Made by a program: the position numbers and the translations under genes
From: Paramoeba atlantica
Lineage: Eukaryota; Discosea
Length of the DNA: 64,000 nucleotides
Assembly: GCA_977017575.1 (NCBI GenBank)
Contig: CDRNVI010000189.1
Coordinates: 37,247-101,246, forward strand
Reading direction: 5' to 3'
Part shown: in pieces, positions 22,001 to 33,334 of the stretch
How positions within the stretch are numbered: position 1 is the first letter of the stretch
Layout of the letters: each line of letters begins with the position of its first letter
Notes under the pieces: generated by a model
Databases searched by the model: none
The model's input: the letters and a program-made list of their open reading frames with translations, nothing else
Told to the model about the DNA's origin: nothing

Positions 22001-24834
22001 TTAAGTTTTAAAAAATACACAGACTGAAGAGATTTTTTAATTATTTTGGAATTTGTTTAATTGGTCTTCATATGAATCAGCTCAATTGGTTGATACTCAC
22101 ATCCACTTTCTCTAGTTGTTTACACAGTAGGAATTCTTCTCTGGGAACTCTGGACATGTCAGCGCCCATACGACACCTTAATTCGAGAGAGTGGTGTTAC
22201 AGCTGAGGAAACCCAAAAATTCTTAAAATCATTTGTATTAGAAGGAGGACGACCGTCCTGGTTTTTTTCCCTTTTTTTTTATTTCCTGTTTCCTCTTTTC
22301 CCTTCTCTTCTCTTCCGCTCTCTTCCTTCTCTAACTATTGTTTCTTTTCCAAAAAGGCCACCAATTAGCACAGATCATGTTCGAACTTGTCCACCAGAAT
22401 ACCGAACACTTGTTGAAGCATGTTGGACAGAAAACTCTGGTCTGAGACCAAGATTTAAAGAGTTAATTCATGCTTTGTTACTTGTTTCTTCGAGTTTAGC
22501 GCCGAAATTACACTCTGAATTAATTAAACAACCTCACTTTGTTGATTATTGGGTTGCTGGAGAGGGAAGAGAGCCCAAAAACTCTGGTAAAGAATCGAAG
22601 GAATTAGAAGGAGAAAGATTTGTTGTTATTCCTTCCTCAAAGAAAGAGAGTGTGGCGGAGGAAGGTGACGGTCCTGAGATCAAAGCAGCACAAATTAGGT
22701 GGGTTTATTTGATGACAAATTTGGCCAAACAAATCTCTTCTGATGGGGGTCCTCTTGTGAAAGATTTGGAGTTTTCTCTTTCATATCTGACTTTGGGACA
22801 AGCGGTGCTTTTTCGGAAACGAATATCTGCAACTTTTGGAGTTCAAGTTTCGTCTGATAATATTTTACGGTCTGCAGGAGATGGTTTCACAATTGGAAAG
22901 TTTTTGGAAAGATATGTCCTTTCGCTGCGTTCGTTTCGAAGGTGGAGAAAGAAATTGAGACAACTTTTTGAAGAGTTGGACAATAGTGAAGAGTTGGTCA
23001 AAAATACTGACTTTTTTAATTTGAAATTGGAAGAATTGAATCTTCGGTCGAGTGAACTAATTGCTCTTCAAAATTTAATTGCGGATCGATTTGCTGTTAT
23101 GATCCCGTCTGGGAAAATGTTTCAAGTTGTCAAAGAGGGGAGAACACTTGAGGATTTTTTGGAACAACATCTTTTGCCACATCGAAACCGTCTCGAGCGT
23201 CGCAGCAACGTGGACGACAAGTTCCAAAATCGAGTTTTAAATCTCTTTGCATCTCTTGAGAATGGCGATCAACTAATCAAAATGACCGATTTTATGGATC
23301 TTTCTCTGTCGGAATTAGGGTTATCTTCTTTACAAATGGTTGGTTTACAAGACGCCATCTCAAAAGAATTTGGAGTTTTTGTACCATCTGGATTATTGTT
23401 TGAAGCTGTGGCAACTAATTTATCCATTTTCCAATTCTTTAAAAAATATGTGATTGCTTCTTGGAAGAGAGCTGTTGAAACAGAGAATCGTCAAAAGTCG
23501 TCACACTCTACTTCACCGAAATCTGGACGTGACGCCGAGGCCAGTCGACTCTCTCCTCTCAGCGAAGTTGATGCGCTTCAAATCCGAAACCTATTTGGAA
23601 AAATCGAAAAATGCAAAGAAATTTCCACCAAAGAAGATTTTTTACAAATCCTTCTTTTGGACATGAATATGAACTCAACAGATCTGGTTTACCTAAAAAA
23701 TACAATCTTTTTCGATTTTGGGGTCTATTTACCATCTGAGGTTATATTTCAATCTATGACCGAATCGATTACAATTGCGGATTTTTTTGTGAGACATGTT
23801 TTTGAGAAGTTGCCAAGAGAGAGAGGAGGGGAAGAGACGGGGAGGGCGAGAGGAGGAGGAGGGGTTGTTGTTACTGAGCAGGATAAGGCTGAGATTTTGA
23901 AGACTTTGATGACTTTGGGGTCTTTGAGACCGATTGGGTTTGGTGTTTTTTTTTATTATTATTATTTTATTAGTATTATTATTATTTTTTATTTTTTTTT
24001 TATTATTTTTTTTTTTCGTTTATTTATTTATTTATTTTATGTTTTTTTCTTCCTTCTTTTCTTACTGTTGATAATTTTATCATAATAAAAATAATTCTTT
24101 TCTCTTAAACAGAGAAAAAGAAGGATATGAAATGTTAAACATGTCGTTGGACTCATTTTATATGAACTCACTGGAATTAGTTGGATTTCAAAATGCAATT
24201 TCTGTCGCTTTTGGAGTCTTTGTTGCATCTGGCGCAGTATTTGATGGTTTTTTTCTCTCTCTTCTCTTCTTCTTCTCTCCTCTCTTCCTTTTTTAGAGTA
24301 TTTTTTTGATTAACTACTTCCTCTCTCTACCTCAATCTCTATCTTTTCTGTATTTATTGTAGGAGTCGCAAAACAAATGACAGTTATCGAATTTTTTGAA
24401 AAATATGTTTTTGAGGCAAGAGTGAAGAAATCAAAAAGAAAGAGAAAAGTACAGAAGACTCATCTCAAAGAAGAAGAAGAGAGAGTTTCTTATATAAAAA
24501 GAAATAAGAGAAGTAGCTCTTCTTCTTCTTCTTCTCTTATTTCTACCTCTGCTTCTGATCTTGGTCGAAGTGCTCACTCTTTTGCTTCTTTGAGTTCACT
24601 TGTACAAAAATCAAAAAAGAAAGAGAAAGACAAAGAGAAAGACAAAGAGAAAGACAAAGACAAAGACAAAGACGGAGAGATAAGGTTTCGGGTTGGGAGG
24701 AGTGATGGGTTTGCTTTGGAAAAGAAAGAAGAAGAAAGAAAGGAAGGAGAGGTAAGAGTAAGAAAGGGAAGTAATGCAGCTTTTTGGGTTTTTTTTCTTT
24801 TTTCATTTCCTTTCTGTTCTTTACTCCTTTCTCT

Positions 24835-24874
<40 letters not shown>

Positions 24875-27800
24875 CCAAACACTCACAAAACAACAATAAT
24901 AATAAATAAATAAATAATAGAAAAAACAAAACAAAAGACCACGCGCAAGTCTCGTTCTCCCAGGTGGCCAAATTCTTGGAGAAGAAGAAGAACTCGAAAA
25001 TATTGAGATTGAAGCTCTTGAAGATGAGAGAGAGAGAGGAGAGAGAGAGAGAGATTTTGTGAAAGAGCATGATCCTGATGTTCATTTGATTGATCCAAAG
25101 ATTTCTGTGGAGCTTGAAACGTTCTATTTGGAACGATATGGTTTATTTGGATTTTTTTCTTTTTTCTTTCTTTTTTCTTTCTTGTTTTTTATTATTATTT
25201 TTTATTATTATTATTTCCTTTTTATTATTATTTACTTTATTTATTATTATTAATGTTTCCTGATCTATTCTTCCATTCCCCCTTCCAAAAAACCCTCTCA
25301 TCTTCTTCTTCTCCCTCTCCAAAAGGCCTCCTCGGGCTCACCCCAGACGAAATAATGCAATCACCCTCCCTAGGCCAAGCACTCCTAACCCGTACATCAA
25401 GAAACCCAAACCAAACCATCCTCGTTTGGATTGGTACAAAAGGAAATGAAGAAGAAAGTATTACAATTGGGGAGTTGGTTCGAAATGCGAAGTTGATTTG
25501 GGATGAGATGAAGAAGAAAGGGATCAAGAAGGGGGATCATGTTGCTTTGTGTTTTGCGCCGTGTTTGTTGTTTGCTCAGGCGTTTTTTGCCTGTGTTTTT
25601 GCAGGTTTTTTTATTTTTTGTTACAATCTTTCTTTCTTTTTGTTTTTGAAAATTAAATTTTTTTTCCCTTTTTTAATCTTATTTTCTAACTTACAAATAA
25701 ACTAATTTTTTTAAATCTTTAAATTAAAAAAAAATACAAAATAGGAGTTGTATGTGTCCCAGTATACCCACCAGAACCATCCGCAGCGTTCACAGTCACA
25801 AGATTTATAAATATTTGTCGAGATGCCGAGTGTAAATTGATTCTTTCTCACTTTATGTGTACTTCTAGAATTGAAAAAGTTGTTGATTTGGGACTTGGGA
25901 CTACGGGAGGAGAGAAAGGAGAGAAAGGGGAGAAAGAGGAGAAAGGAGAGAAAGGAGAGAAAGGAGAGAAAGGGGAAGGAGAAGAAAAAGGAGAAAAGAA
26001 AAACAAAGGATCAAACGGATTAGATCAATTCCAATGGTTAAATACCGATTTTGTCAAAGAAAAAAGGGAAGAAAGTTTTGATTTTGATTTTGAAATTGAG
26101 TCACAAAATCATGATTCGCTTTGTTTTTTGCAATTTACGAGTGGGTCCACTGGCTTTCCAAAAGGGGTTATGGTTCGCCATTTGGGGATTTTGTTGGAGT
26201 GTGTCTATTTGCCACCAGCTCGTTGTCACGCGCTTTGGCTTCCTCATGTTCATGATCTTGGTATGGCTCTAAATTTTTTGTTTATTTTATTTTATTGATT
26301 TTTCTTTTCTTTTCTTTTATTTTGTAAAAAAAAGGTGTTTAATTTTTTTTTTTCATAAATAGGGTTGCTTTGTTTAATTCAGGGGGTATTAATGAGCCAT
26401 AGAACATACTTAATGAGTCCTGTGACGTTTGTTCGAGCTCCTCCACTTTGGGTTTTTTTGTCAAGTGAAATTCGAGCGAATCAAATGATTGGTCCTAATT
26501 TTGCATTTGAGTTGTGTGCATTGAAGTTTCCACGTGAGGTTTGTTGTTGGATATCAGAATTATTATTTTTCTTTCTTTTCAGTCTAGAACTTTTTTGAAA
26601 AATTGTTCTCTTTTTTTTTATTCAATTTAATTCTAAAAATTAAACACTCGTTACAACAGGGACTAGACAAAATTGACCTCTCATCAATCCAATACGTCAC
26701 AAACGGAGGCGAACCAATGAAAAAAACAACAATCGATTTATTCACCAAAACATTCAGAAATTGTGGATTCATCGAAACAGGATTTGTAAATGGGATTGGG
26801 ATTGCTGAATTTACTCTTGCTTTGACATATCAACAAGCCACATACACTGAAATTATTATTGATGTTGCAGAATATAAGAAGAATGTTGTTGTTCCTGTTG
26901 GTAGTGGTGGTGGTTCTGGGGGTTCTGGGGGGGCGTTGAATTGTCTTTCTTTGATTGGTGCCACTCTTCATCCTGGTATTTTTTTATTATTTATTTTTAT
27001 TTATTTTTATTGATATTTATTTATTTTTATTTTTTTAAATTTTTATTATTGAATTTTATTTAAAAATTTTATTCAAATTTTTGACAACAAAATCTCTTCT
27101 GATTTTCCCCCTTCTCTTTCTTCTCTCTCTCCCTTCCAGATGTGACATCCGCAGTAGTCGATCCCGAAACAAAACAACGAGTCCAATCAGAACACCATAT
27201 CGGAGAAATATGGCTCCAAGGACCGACAATGACAAAAGGATATTATTTACAAGAACAAAAAACGGAAGAGACTTTTCGAGCCAAGATTTTGGGGGAAGAA
27301 GAGAGGGGTTGTTGGTTGAGGACTGGTGATTTGGGGTTTGTTATTGGGAGGAAGATTTATCTTTCTGGCAGATATAAGGTTTTTTTTGTTTTTTTGTTTT
27401 TGTTTTGTTTTTTTTGTTTTGTTTTTTTTTCTTTTTTGTTTGTTTTTTTTTTCTTTATTTTGATTATTTTATCTCTCTCTTCCTTATCTCTTCATAAAAA
27501 TAATTCTTTTCTTTTTCGTAGGATGTAATCATATTAAAAGGACAAAATTTCCACGCTGTAGATATTGAAGAAGTTACAAGAGCAGCTTCACCAGCCATTC
27601 GTCCTGGTTGTGTCTCTGCCTTTCATTTTACTCATAAAAGTTTTGATTGTGTTGGGATTGTTGCGGAGGTTTGTCTCTTCTTTCTCTCTCTCTTTCTTTT
27701 TTCTCTTTCTAAATTTTTTTTTGATTATTTTTTATTGCTTGTTCTCATTTTTGTCTGTGATAGGTGAAAAATGATCAAGCAGACGAAGCAGAATTAGAAC

Positions 27801-28033
27801 TTATTTGTCAGACAATCCAAACGGCATTGGCAACAAACATGGGAATCATTGTAAATCTCATTGTTTTAATTAAATGTCGCAGTATCCCTAAGACAACGAG
27901 TGGGAAATTGCAAAGAAGTTTGGCAAAGAAAATGTATTTTGAAAAGAAATTAAAGATTTTGTTTGAGAGGGAGTTGTATGATGAGGAAGAGGAAGATGAT
28001 GAAGATGATGAAGATGAGGAAGAAGAGGAATAA
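19030..28033 (+). CDS. Galpha-like / pseudokinase / 5x acyl-carrier-like / fatty-acyl-AMP-ligase fusion protein
   Basis: I can place 20 exons, all phase-compatible, totalling 6,492 nt (about 2,163 aa). Residues 1-320 resemble a Galpha subunit: P-loop-like GVKGSGKKTLLYQ, a helical-domain segment (IAPLWERV), and a GTPase C-half PTILFFTGYDLFKKKI. About 385-795 is a TKL-like kinase fold (FVMEYMEGGDLSSYL, VSWTAPEVLRG, GILLWELWTCQRPYD, LRPRFKELIHALL) with HRD replaced by MSD and DFG by DDP. About 870-1340 holds five repeats like phosphopantetheine carrier domains (e.g. LGLSSLQMVGLQ). About 1345-1515 is low complexity. About 1517-2150 is an adenylation domain of FAAL type: LQFTSGSTGFPKGVM, WLPHVHDLGL, YVTNGGEP, WLRTGDLGF, SGRYKDVIILKGQNF, PKTTSGKLQR. 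FAALs activate fatty acids and load them onto carrier domains. Domain changes occur inside exons (Galpha to kinase at 20221-21354, kinase to carriers at 22357-23937), so this is one gene. The biological role is unknown. Confidence 0.85.
25915..26010 (+). repeat. In-frame GAGAAAGGA repeat inside the ligase domain
   Basis: About ten units of a 9-nt repeat encode a Gly-Glu-Lys run within exon 15 of the 19.0-28.0 kb gene, between the N-terminal ligase segment (CVPVYPPEPS) and the ATP-binding motif. It is an in-frame surface-loop insertion that does not disturb recognised motifs. Confidence 0.75.
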
Positions 28034-28160
28034 AAAAGAAAGGAATAGAAAAGTTTTTGGTTTCAAGACTGTAAAGTGAAATTATTATTTTTATTTTTAT
28101 TTTTTTGATTTTGAAATCTTAAGAGAGAGGGAGAAAGGAAAAAAAGAATAAAATTTTCAC

Positions 28161-28209
28161 ATCAACAAAATATCTCCAAAAATATTTCAGTTTTGATATT
28201 CTGTCTCAT
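28161..28209 (-). promoter_or_regulatory. SECIS element, deiodinase-like copy 1
   Basis: Read on the minus strand this is ATGAG, a 10-nt 5' arm (ACAGAATATC), a 20-nt apical loop starting AAAA, a 10-nt 3' arm (GATATTTTGT), then TGATG. All ten positions pair, one of them G-U. The AUGA/UGA quartet and unpaired AA are the defining parts of a eukaryotic SECIS, which directs selenocysteine insertion at UGA. It sits about 140 nt past the stop codon, in the 3' UTR, as expected. Confidence 0.88.
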
Positions 28210-28347
28210 CATCTTCTCATTTTCCAATTCTCCCTTTCAATCTCTTTTTCTCTTTTTCAATCAAACAAAAAAAGATCTTCTCTCTCTTTTCTCTTCTCTT
28301 CTTTCTTCTCTCTTCTTCTTTAATCTTCAATATTGTTTTCTTCTTTG

Positions 28348-29022
28348 TTAATTCTTTTTGAAATCTTTGATCCATTGTTTAAGAGAAGAAAGAGAATAAT
28401 GAAAAGGACCAACACCACCAACATAAACAATCTTACGATCTAAAACAACATACAATCGTTCAGGAAGAGCAGAAAACATCAAATCAACTCGGTTGTCCAT
28501 CAAATCAACAACCAATGGCCCTTCAACTTGATACTTTTCTTGAAATTCAAACGCAAGTTTCACTCTTTCTTCCATTGTTCGAGGTTGACAAAACGTAATC
28601 TCTGAATGGACATGCCATTCATCAATTGGATGAGCTTCTGAAATGTAAATGGTCACAAAATCAATCGATTTTTCAAATTCAATCACCAAGTTCCCAAAAT
28701 TTGCGATCTTGGCTGCGAATGGACCTCAGCTCATCGATCCGAAATTCAACACAAGAGGTCGATCTTTCTTCCCAAAAGTTTCAAATAATCTCACGTTTTG
28801 TTTTGATTTTGGGTCATACACTTCGATATCTTCTTCTCCAATTTCCATTCCAACACTCCAAGGGAACTGGTTTCTCGCTTCCAAGTTCAGAAGAAACCCT
28901 TTCATCTTCTCTTGATCCGTTTCGACTCGTTTGTCATTCTCTCGGCGGGGACAGGTCACTGATGGGTGATCTGCTTCGCAATAGAGGCATTGGCCTCCAC
29001 AATCGAGGTCTGGTAAACTCAT
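28348..29022 (-). CDS. Deiodinase-like selenoprotein, copy 1 (UGA = Sec)
   Basis: One 224-codon exon read through an in-frame TGA at 28726-28728. The core matches the iodothyronine-deiodinase/thioredoxin-like family: LVLNFGSMSU followed by GPFAAK, then YISEAHPIDEWHVH, VVDLMDNRVDLMF, LPERLYVVLDRKIVYVGG and PFHYSL. In deiodinases the Sec lies at the same place after NFGS. A Cys/His cluster near the N-terminus (residues 8-26, spacing CX2CX3HX4C) resembles a small zinc knuckle and is not part of the classic family. There is no signal peptide or membrane anchor. Deiodinase-like selenoproteins have been reported in protists; their substrate outside animals is unclear and is likely a redox or dehalogenation role. 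It is convergent with the 19.0-kb gene. Confidence 0.9.
28726..28728 (-). other. In-frame UGA selenocysteine codon, copy 1
   Basis: The frame and homology continue without change on both sides of this TGA, a SECIS lies downstream on the same strand, and the codon falls at the family's catalytic Sec position. Confidence 0.9.
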
Positions 29023-29319
29023 TTCTCCCCTTTCTCAAGAAGAGGAAGAGAGAGGAAGAGAGAGGGGAGCAAACTGAAAACAGAAAACAAAAAATTGTTC
29101 TCACTACGAATCGAAATGGGGTATTTTCATTTTTATTATTTATTATTATTGTGCGAAAATAAAATATTAATTTTTTTTGAAAACCTGATAAAAAATCGAC
29201 TTGTTTTTGTGTTTTTTGTGGAGAGGAAAAAGAGTGCGAAGAGACAAGAAAAAAAGAAGAAAATAGCTTGAGAGATAAGAGATTCATTTCCTTCAGTTCA
29301 CTCATACAATCACGACCAC

Positions 29320-30075
29320 TTATGCCATCTGAAAAGTATAGAACTCGTCATCAGATGTAATGTCAAGATCGAGTATCTTGCACTTATTCGAGAAATCGGT
29401 GGGTGTTCCTTGAGGAAAGGGGGCCAGCTCCGGGAAACTACATTCCATATCAGGGTCATCCTCACCACAAAGCTCCGATTGATATTCGATTGTGACATCA
29501 CATGGGGAATCATCTGCGCAAGTGTAAAGAGTACAACCTGCGGGGTAATCATAAAGGCCTTGTGTTGCTTCAGTAATCTCAAGGAAAGGCTTGGACACTT
29601 CGATTGGTTTGCAGCCGCTATCTTGTGCGATGTCGTTGTAATAATCGGCTGAAAGAGAATGTTACTTTCAAGATCCATTTACAATGACGAAAAAAAAAAA
29701 AAGGAAGAGAAAAGAGAAAAGAAATATCCAACCAAATTCTTGAGTCACAAAGGCTAGGGCAGTTCTTTGGATAGAGAGAGTATGATTCAATAGAAAGCGC
29801 CAGTTTTGGTGGATTTGAACAAAATCAAGATTAGAAGTACCCACAATGACAACCTGCTCATTTTGCCATTTTGTATTGATTTTGCAACCTTCACATGGGT
29901 CAATATCCTTATTCTCTTCACGACCTTGACAAACACCACGAGAACGGGACGCTTCTTGATGGGGTAAAAGGGACCTGAACGAGAGGACCTCTTTCATACG
30001 GGAACGAATATCTTGTTCAGCCAAAGCAACCGCTGTGCAAAGGACAAAAAACAAAAGCAAAGACAAAGACTTCAT
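29320..30075 (-). CDS. Secreted Cys-rich protein, unrecognised
   Basis: Two exons, about 227 aa. The start at 30075 gives a clear signal peptide (LSLLLFFVLCTAVALA). The mature part is acidic and has about 11 cysteines, some in CEGC and CTLYTCADD contexts, suggesting an extracellular disulphide-bonded protein. An N-x-T site (NHTLS) is present. No family is recognised. The exon junction at about 29734/29648 joins EF to ADYYND in frame. The gene lies in the spacer between the arms of the deiodinase inverted duplication. Confidence 0.7.
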
Positions 30076-30389
30076 CGTACTTTGACAAGGAACTATGACA
30101 AAAGAAAGGTATGGGGTTGTTGTTGTTTGCAGGAGAGGAAAAAATAAAAACAACGTCAGGTGCAGTTCTTTTCGGGACAGGAGGAAAAAGAAAAGAAATT
30201 TCGCAATTGGGCCCTATTTTAAAAAAGGAAAGTCAAACGAATAGTTTTTGGGTCCGGAAAAACTTTTTTTTCTTTATGTTTAAAAAAAATTAGGTTTTTC
30301 GTTCTCCGAGGTGGATGGCACAACGGAAAACAAAAATGAGAAACACACACCAAATAGAGTTCATTTGAAATTTTTTGATTTTTTTTGTT

Positions 30390-31721
30390 TCATTTTTTTG
30401 GGCTATCGTTGAGGGGAATAGTACAAAGAACAGGATAATGATCAGAAGGATAAAAGCCATCTCTCCCTTCAAAGGTGACAACTCCAACCCAATCACAAAT
30501 TGTCATATCAGTATTTTCCCTCTCTCTTTGTAAAATCCAATCAATGTGCAAATCTTGAGGGAACAATGGAAAAGGGAAAGAACCAGGAGATATCAAATGG
30601 AGAAATGAGGTGAAAGTTCCCAACAAAGTTCTTTCATAAAAAGAAGAAAATTTGAGCCCAGAAAATCCATGAAAGGTTGTCGTTGTTGAAGCACATCTTT
30701 CAATATCCCCACCAGAATTATTATTCCCACCTCCAACCCACACATCCCTCCATTTTCCAAGTCCATCCAACCCCTTTCTTTCATCATGATCTTTGCTATT
30801 CGAATTTGAGAAGAGGATTTGGTGGATATCAGAGAGTCCAGATACTAATAAAGAGTGAGAATTTCCTCCTCGAACCGTATTAAAATCACCAGTTAAGAAA
30901 ACTCTTTCATTTGAAGGAGTTGGTAACATTTTTTCGATTTGTTTCGCGAGAAAGAACGTCTGCTGCATTCTTCCAAGCTCTGAAAAAGGATCGAGATGTG
31001 TATTGAAAACGTAAAAGGAGAAAGTAGGAGAAGAAAGAGAAGTAAATTTTCCCCATGTGCAAGATCGATGGAACCTTGCATTGGGAGAGAGAGACTGTTT
31101 GTGAGGAGTGGGAGAGAGAAAAAAGACTCCCGAGTCAATCATTTTGAGAGTTTGGGGATTGTACATGATTCCACTTTGTTCTTCTCCTCTTTGAAAGTAC
31201 GAGCGATAAGAGAGTGATTTGGCCAAAAAAGTGATGCTTCCTAAAATCAAAAGTCAAAAATAAAAAAAAGAAAAGAAAAAGAAAAGAAAAAGAAAAGAGA
31301 AAAGAAGTTTTCTTTTAATTTACAAACCATATTCTCCTTCTTGAAAACCAACAAAATCAGGACGAGTGGAACGAAGTAAATCAAGAGCTCTCTCTCTTCT
31401 CCCATTCAACCAATCATTCTGCGATCCGTCAACAATCCCTGCCCCTCTCATGTTATAACTCATAATTTTAAGAGAGGAATGAGGGAGAGAATGTCGAGGA
31501 GAACAATCTTGGTTTCGAGATGGTGTTGGAGGAGAAGAGAGAGAAAAGAGAAAAGAAGCGAAGATGAGACAAAGTATCAGAAAGAGAAGCGATCGGTAAT
31601 ACTTTTTTCGAAAAAGAGAAAGAAACAAGAAAATGAGAGGGGTGAAAATGAGAAGGAGGGCTGTGTTCCAAATGAGACCAATTCCCAATTTTTGGGTTCC
31701 TCTGATGATTATCTCGTTCAT
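30390..31721 (-). CDS. Endonuclease/exonuclease/phosphatase-family protein with N-terminal membrane segments
   Basis: Two exons, about 420 aa. The N-terminus has two hydrophobic stretches (residues 12-35 and 40-62), so it is probably membrane anchored. The EEP fold follows: IMSYNMRG (metal-site Asn), FVGFQEG (catalytic Glu), YVFNTHLDP, VFLTGDFNTVRGG (Asp/Asn pair), DLHIDWIL and the terminal FYPSDHYPVLC (Ser-Asp-His). The catalytic set is therefore complete. EEP members include DNases, sphingomyelinases and inositol phosphatases; the membrane anchor and His-Asp ending fit a phosphodiesterase acting on lipid or sugar phosphates, but the substrate cannot be read from sequence. It lies in the spacer of the inverted duplication. 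Confidence 0.82.
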
Positions 31722-32305
31722 TTCTCTCTTTTTACTCTTTTATGTTTTGTACTCAGAAAAGAAAGGAAGATCAACTCCAGAACAAACTCGAAAAACAAAG
31801 TGGTAACGAAAAAAGAGGCTAGACTAAAACAAAGAAAGAATCCCAATGACAATCCCATCCACAAAACAAGTCGAAAAAAAAAGAAAAAACCAAAAAAGAA
31901 AAAACCAAAAAAGAGAGAGACGAAAAGAGGAAAGAGAAAACACGTGTTGGCTTTCCCCCAAAAATGAAACGGGATTTCAATGAAACGAAACACGATTTTC
32001 TTAGGTGAAAGAATTAGGGAAATAACTCTCACTCTTGTCTTATTTTCATTTCTTTTCTTCTCTTTTTCTCCTTTTTTTCTTCTATCTTCTTCACTCCTTT
32101 TTTCTTGCAACAAAAAAACGCAAAAAACAAGTCGATTTTTTTCGGGTATTCAAAAAAAAATTAATATTTTATTTTCACACAACAACAATAAATAATGAAA
32201 ATGAAAATACCCCATTTCGATTCGTAGTGAGAACAATTTTCTGTTTTCGGTTTGGCTCTTTTCCTCTCTCTTCCTCTCTCTTCCTCTTCTTGAGAAAGGG
32301 GAGAA

Positions 32306-32980
32306 ATGAGTTTACCAGACCTCGATTGTGGAGGCCAATGCCTCTATTGCGAAGCAGATCACCCATCAGTGACCTGTCCCCGCCGAGAGAATGACAAACG
32401 AGTCGAAACGGATCAAGAGAAGATGACTGAACACTTGAAGCTGGTCCAGTCTCGAAACCAGTTCCCTTGGAGTGTTGGAATGGAAATTGGAGAAGAAGAT
32501 ATCGAAGTGTATGACCCAAAATCAAAACAAAACGTGAGATTGTTTGAAACTTTTGGGAAGAAAGATCGACCTCTTGTGTTGAATTTCGGATCGATGAGCT
32601 GAGGTCCATTCGCAGCCAAGATCGCAAACTTTGGGAACTTGGTGATTGAATTTGAAAAATCGATTGATTTTGTGACCATTTACATTTCAGAAGCTCATCC
32701 AATCGATGAATGGCATGTCCATTCAGAGATTACGTTTTGTCAACCTCGAACAATGGAAGAAAGAGTGAAACTTGCGTTTGAATTTCAAGAAAAGTATCAA
32801 GTTGAAGGGCCATTGGTTGTTGATTTGATGGACAATCGAGTTGATTTGATGTTTTCTGCTCTTCCTGAACGATTGTATGTTGTTTTGGATCGTAAGATTG
32901 TTTATGTTGGTGGTGTTGGTCCTTTTCATTATTCTCTTTCTTCTCTTAAACAATGGATCAAAGATTTCAAAAAGAATTAA
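32306..32980 (+). CDS. Deiodinase-like selenoprotein, copy 2 (UGA = Sec)
   Basis: Same length (224 codons) and same architecture as copy 1, with the in-frame TGA at 32600-32602. The two proteins are identical except residues about 41-49, where copy 1 has KGFLLNLEA and copy 2 has TEHLKLVQS. Both copies keep the Sec codon, the N-terminal Cys/His cluster and a SECIS, so both appear functional and recent. The upstream sequence to about 32100 is also shared, which should give both copies a similar promoter. Confidence 0.9.
32600..32602 (+). other. In-frame UGA selenocysteine codon, copy 2
   Basis: As for copy 1: the reading frame and family homology run through it, and a SECIS lies about 560 nt downstream. 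Confidence 0.9.
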
Positions 32981-33162
32981 CAAAGAAGAAAACAATATTG
33001 AAGACTAAAGAAGAGAAAGAGAAGAGAGAAGAGAAGAGAAAAGAGAGAGAAGATAGAAGAAAGAGGAAAGAAGAGAGAAGATCTTTTTTTGTTTGATTGA
33101 AAAAGAGAAAAAGAGATTGAAAGGGAGTTCAGAGGAAGAGAGAATTGGAAAATGAGAAGATG

Positions 33163-33212
33163 ATGAGACAGAATATCAAAACTGAAATATTTTTGGAGAT
33201 ATTTTGTTGATG
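33163..33212 (+). promoter_or_regulatory. SECIS element, deiodinase-like copy 2
   Basis: ATGAG at 33163-33167, 5' arm 33168-33177, loop 33178-33197 starting AAAA, 3' arm 33198-33207, TGATG at 33208-33212. The ten-pair helix, quartet and unpaired A run are identical to copy 1. Confidence 0.88.
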
Positions 33213-33334
33213 TGAAAATTTTATTCTTTTTTTCCTTTCTCCCTCTCTCTTTTCGAGACTCCAAAACTGGCATTTCCAAAATCAAAATAATAATTTCACT
33301 TTACAATCTTGAAACCAAAAACTGTTCTATTCCT

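Larger units (their letters stand above)
27945..29235. repeat. Left arm of the ~1.3-kb inverted duplication (deiodinase copy 1)
   Basis: This arm is near-identical, as reverse complement, to about 32095-33420. It spans the last ~85 nt of the 19.0-kb gene's coding region, the intergenic SECIS, the whole deiodinase-like gene and its upstream region to about 29235. Arms are separated by about 2.9 kb. Edges are estimated by eye. The two protein sequences differ only in a patch of about nine residues. Confidence 0.85.

Noticed and set aside
19030-28033. Treating the region as three or four separate genes (G protein, kinase, carriers, ligase)
   Set aside because: No stop, promoter gap or start codon separates them. 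Two domain changes lie within exons and all 20 phases fit.
28348-29022. Reading each deiodinase locus as two short genes separated by a stop
   Set aside because: The same frame, the family homology across the TGA, its place at the catalytic Sec, and a SECIS in each copy favour one selenoprotein gene.
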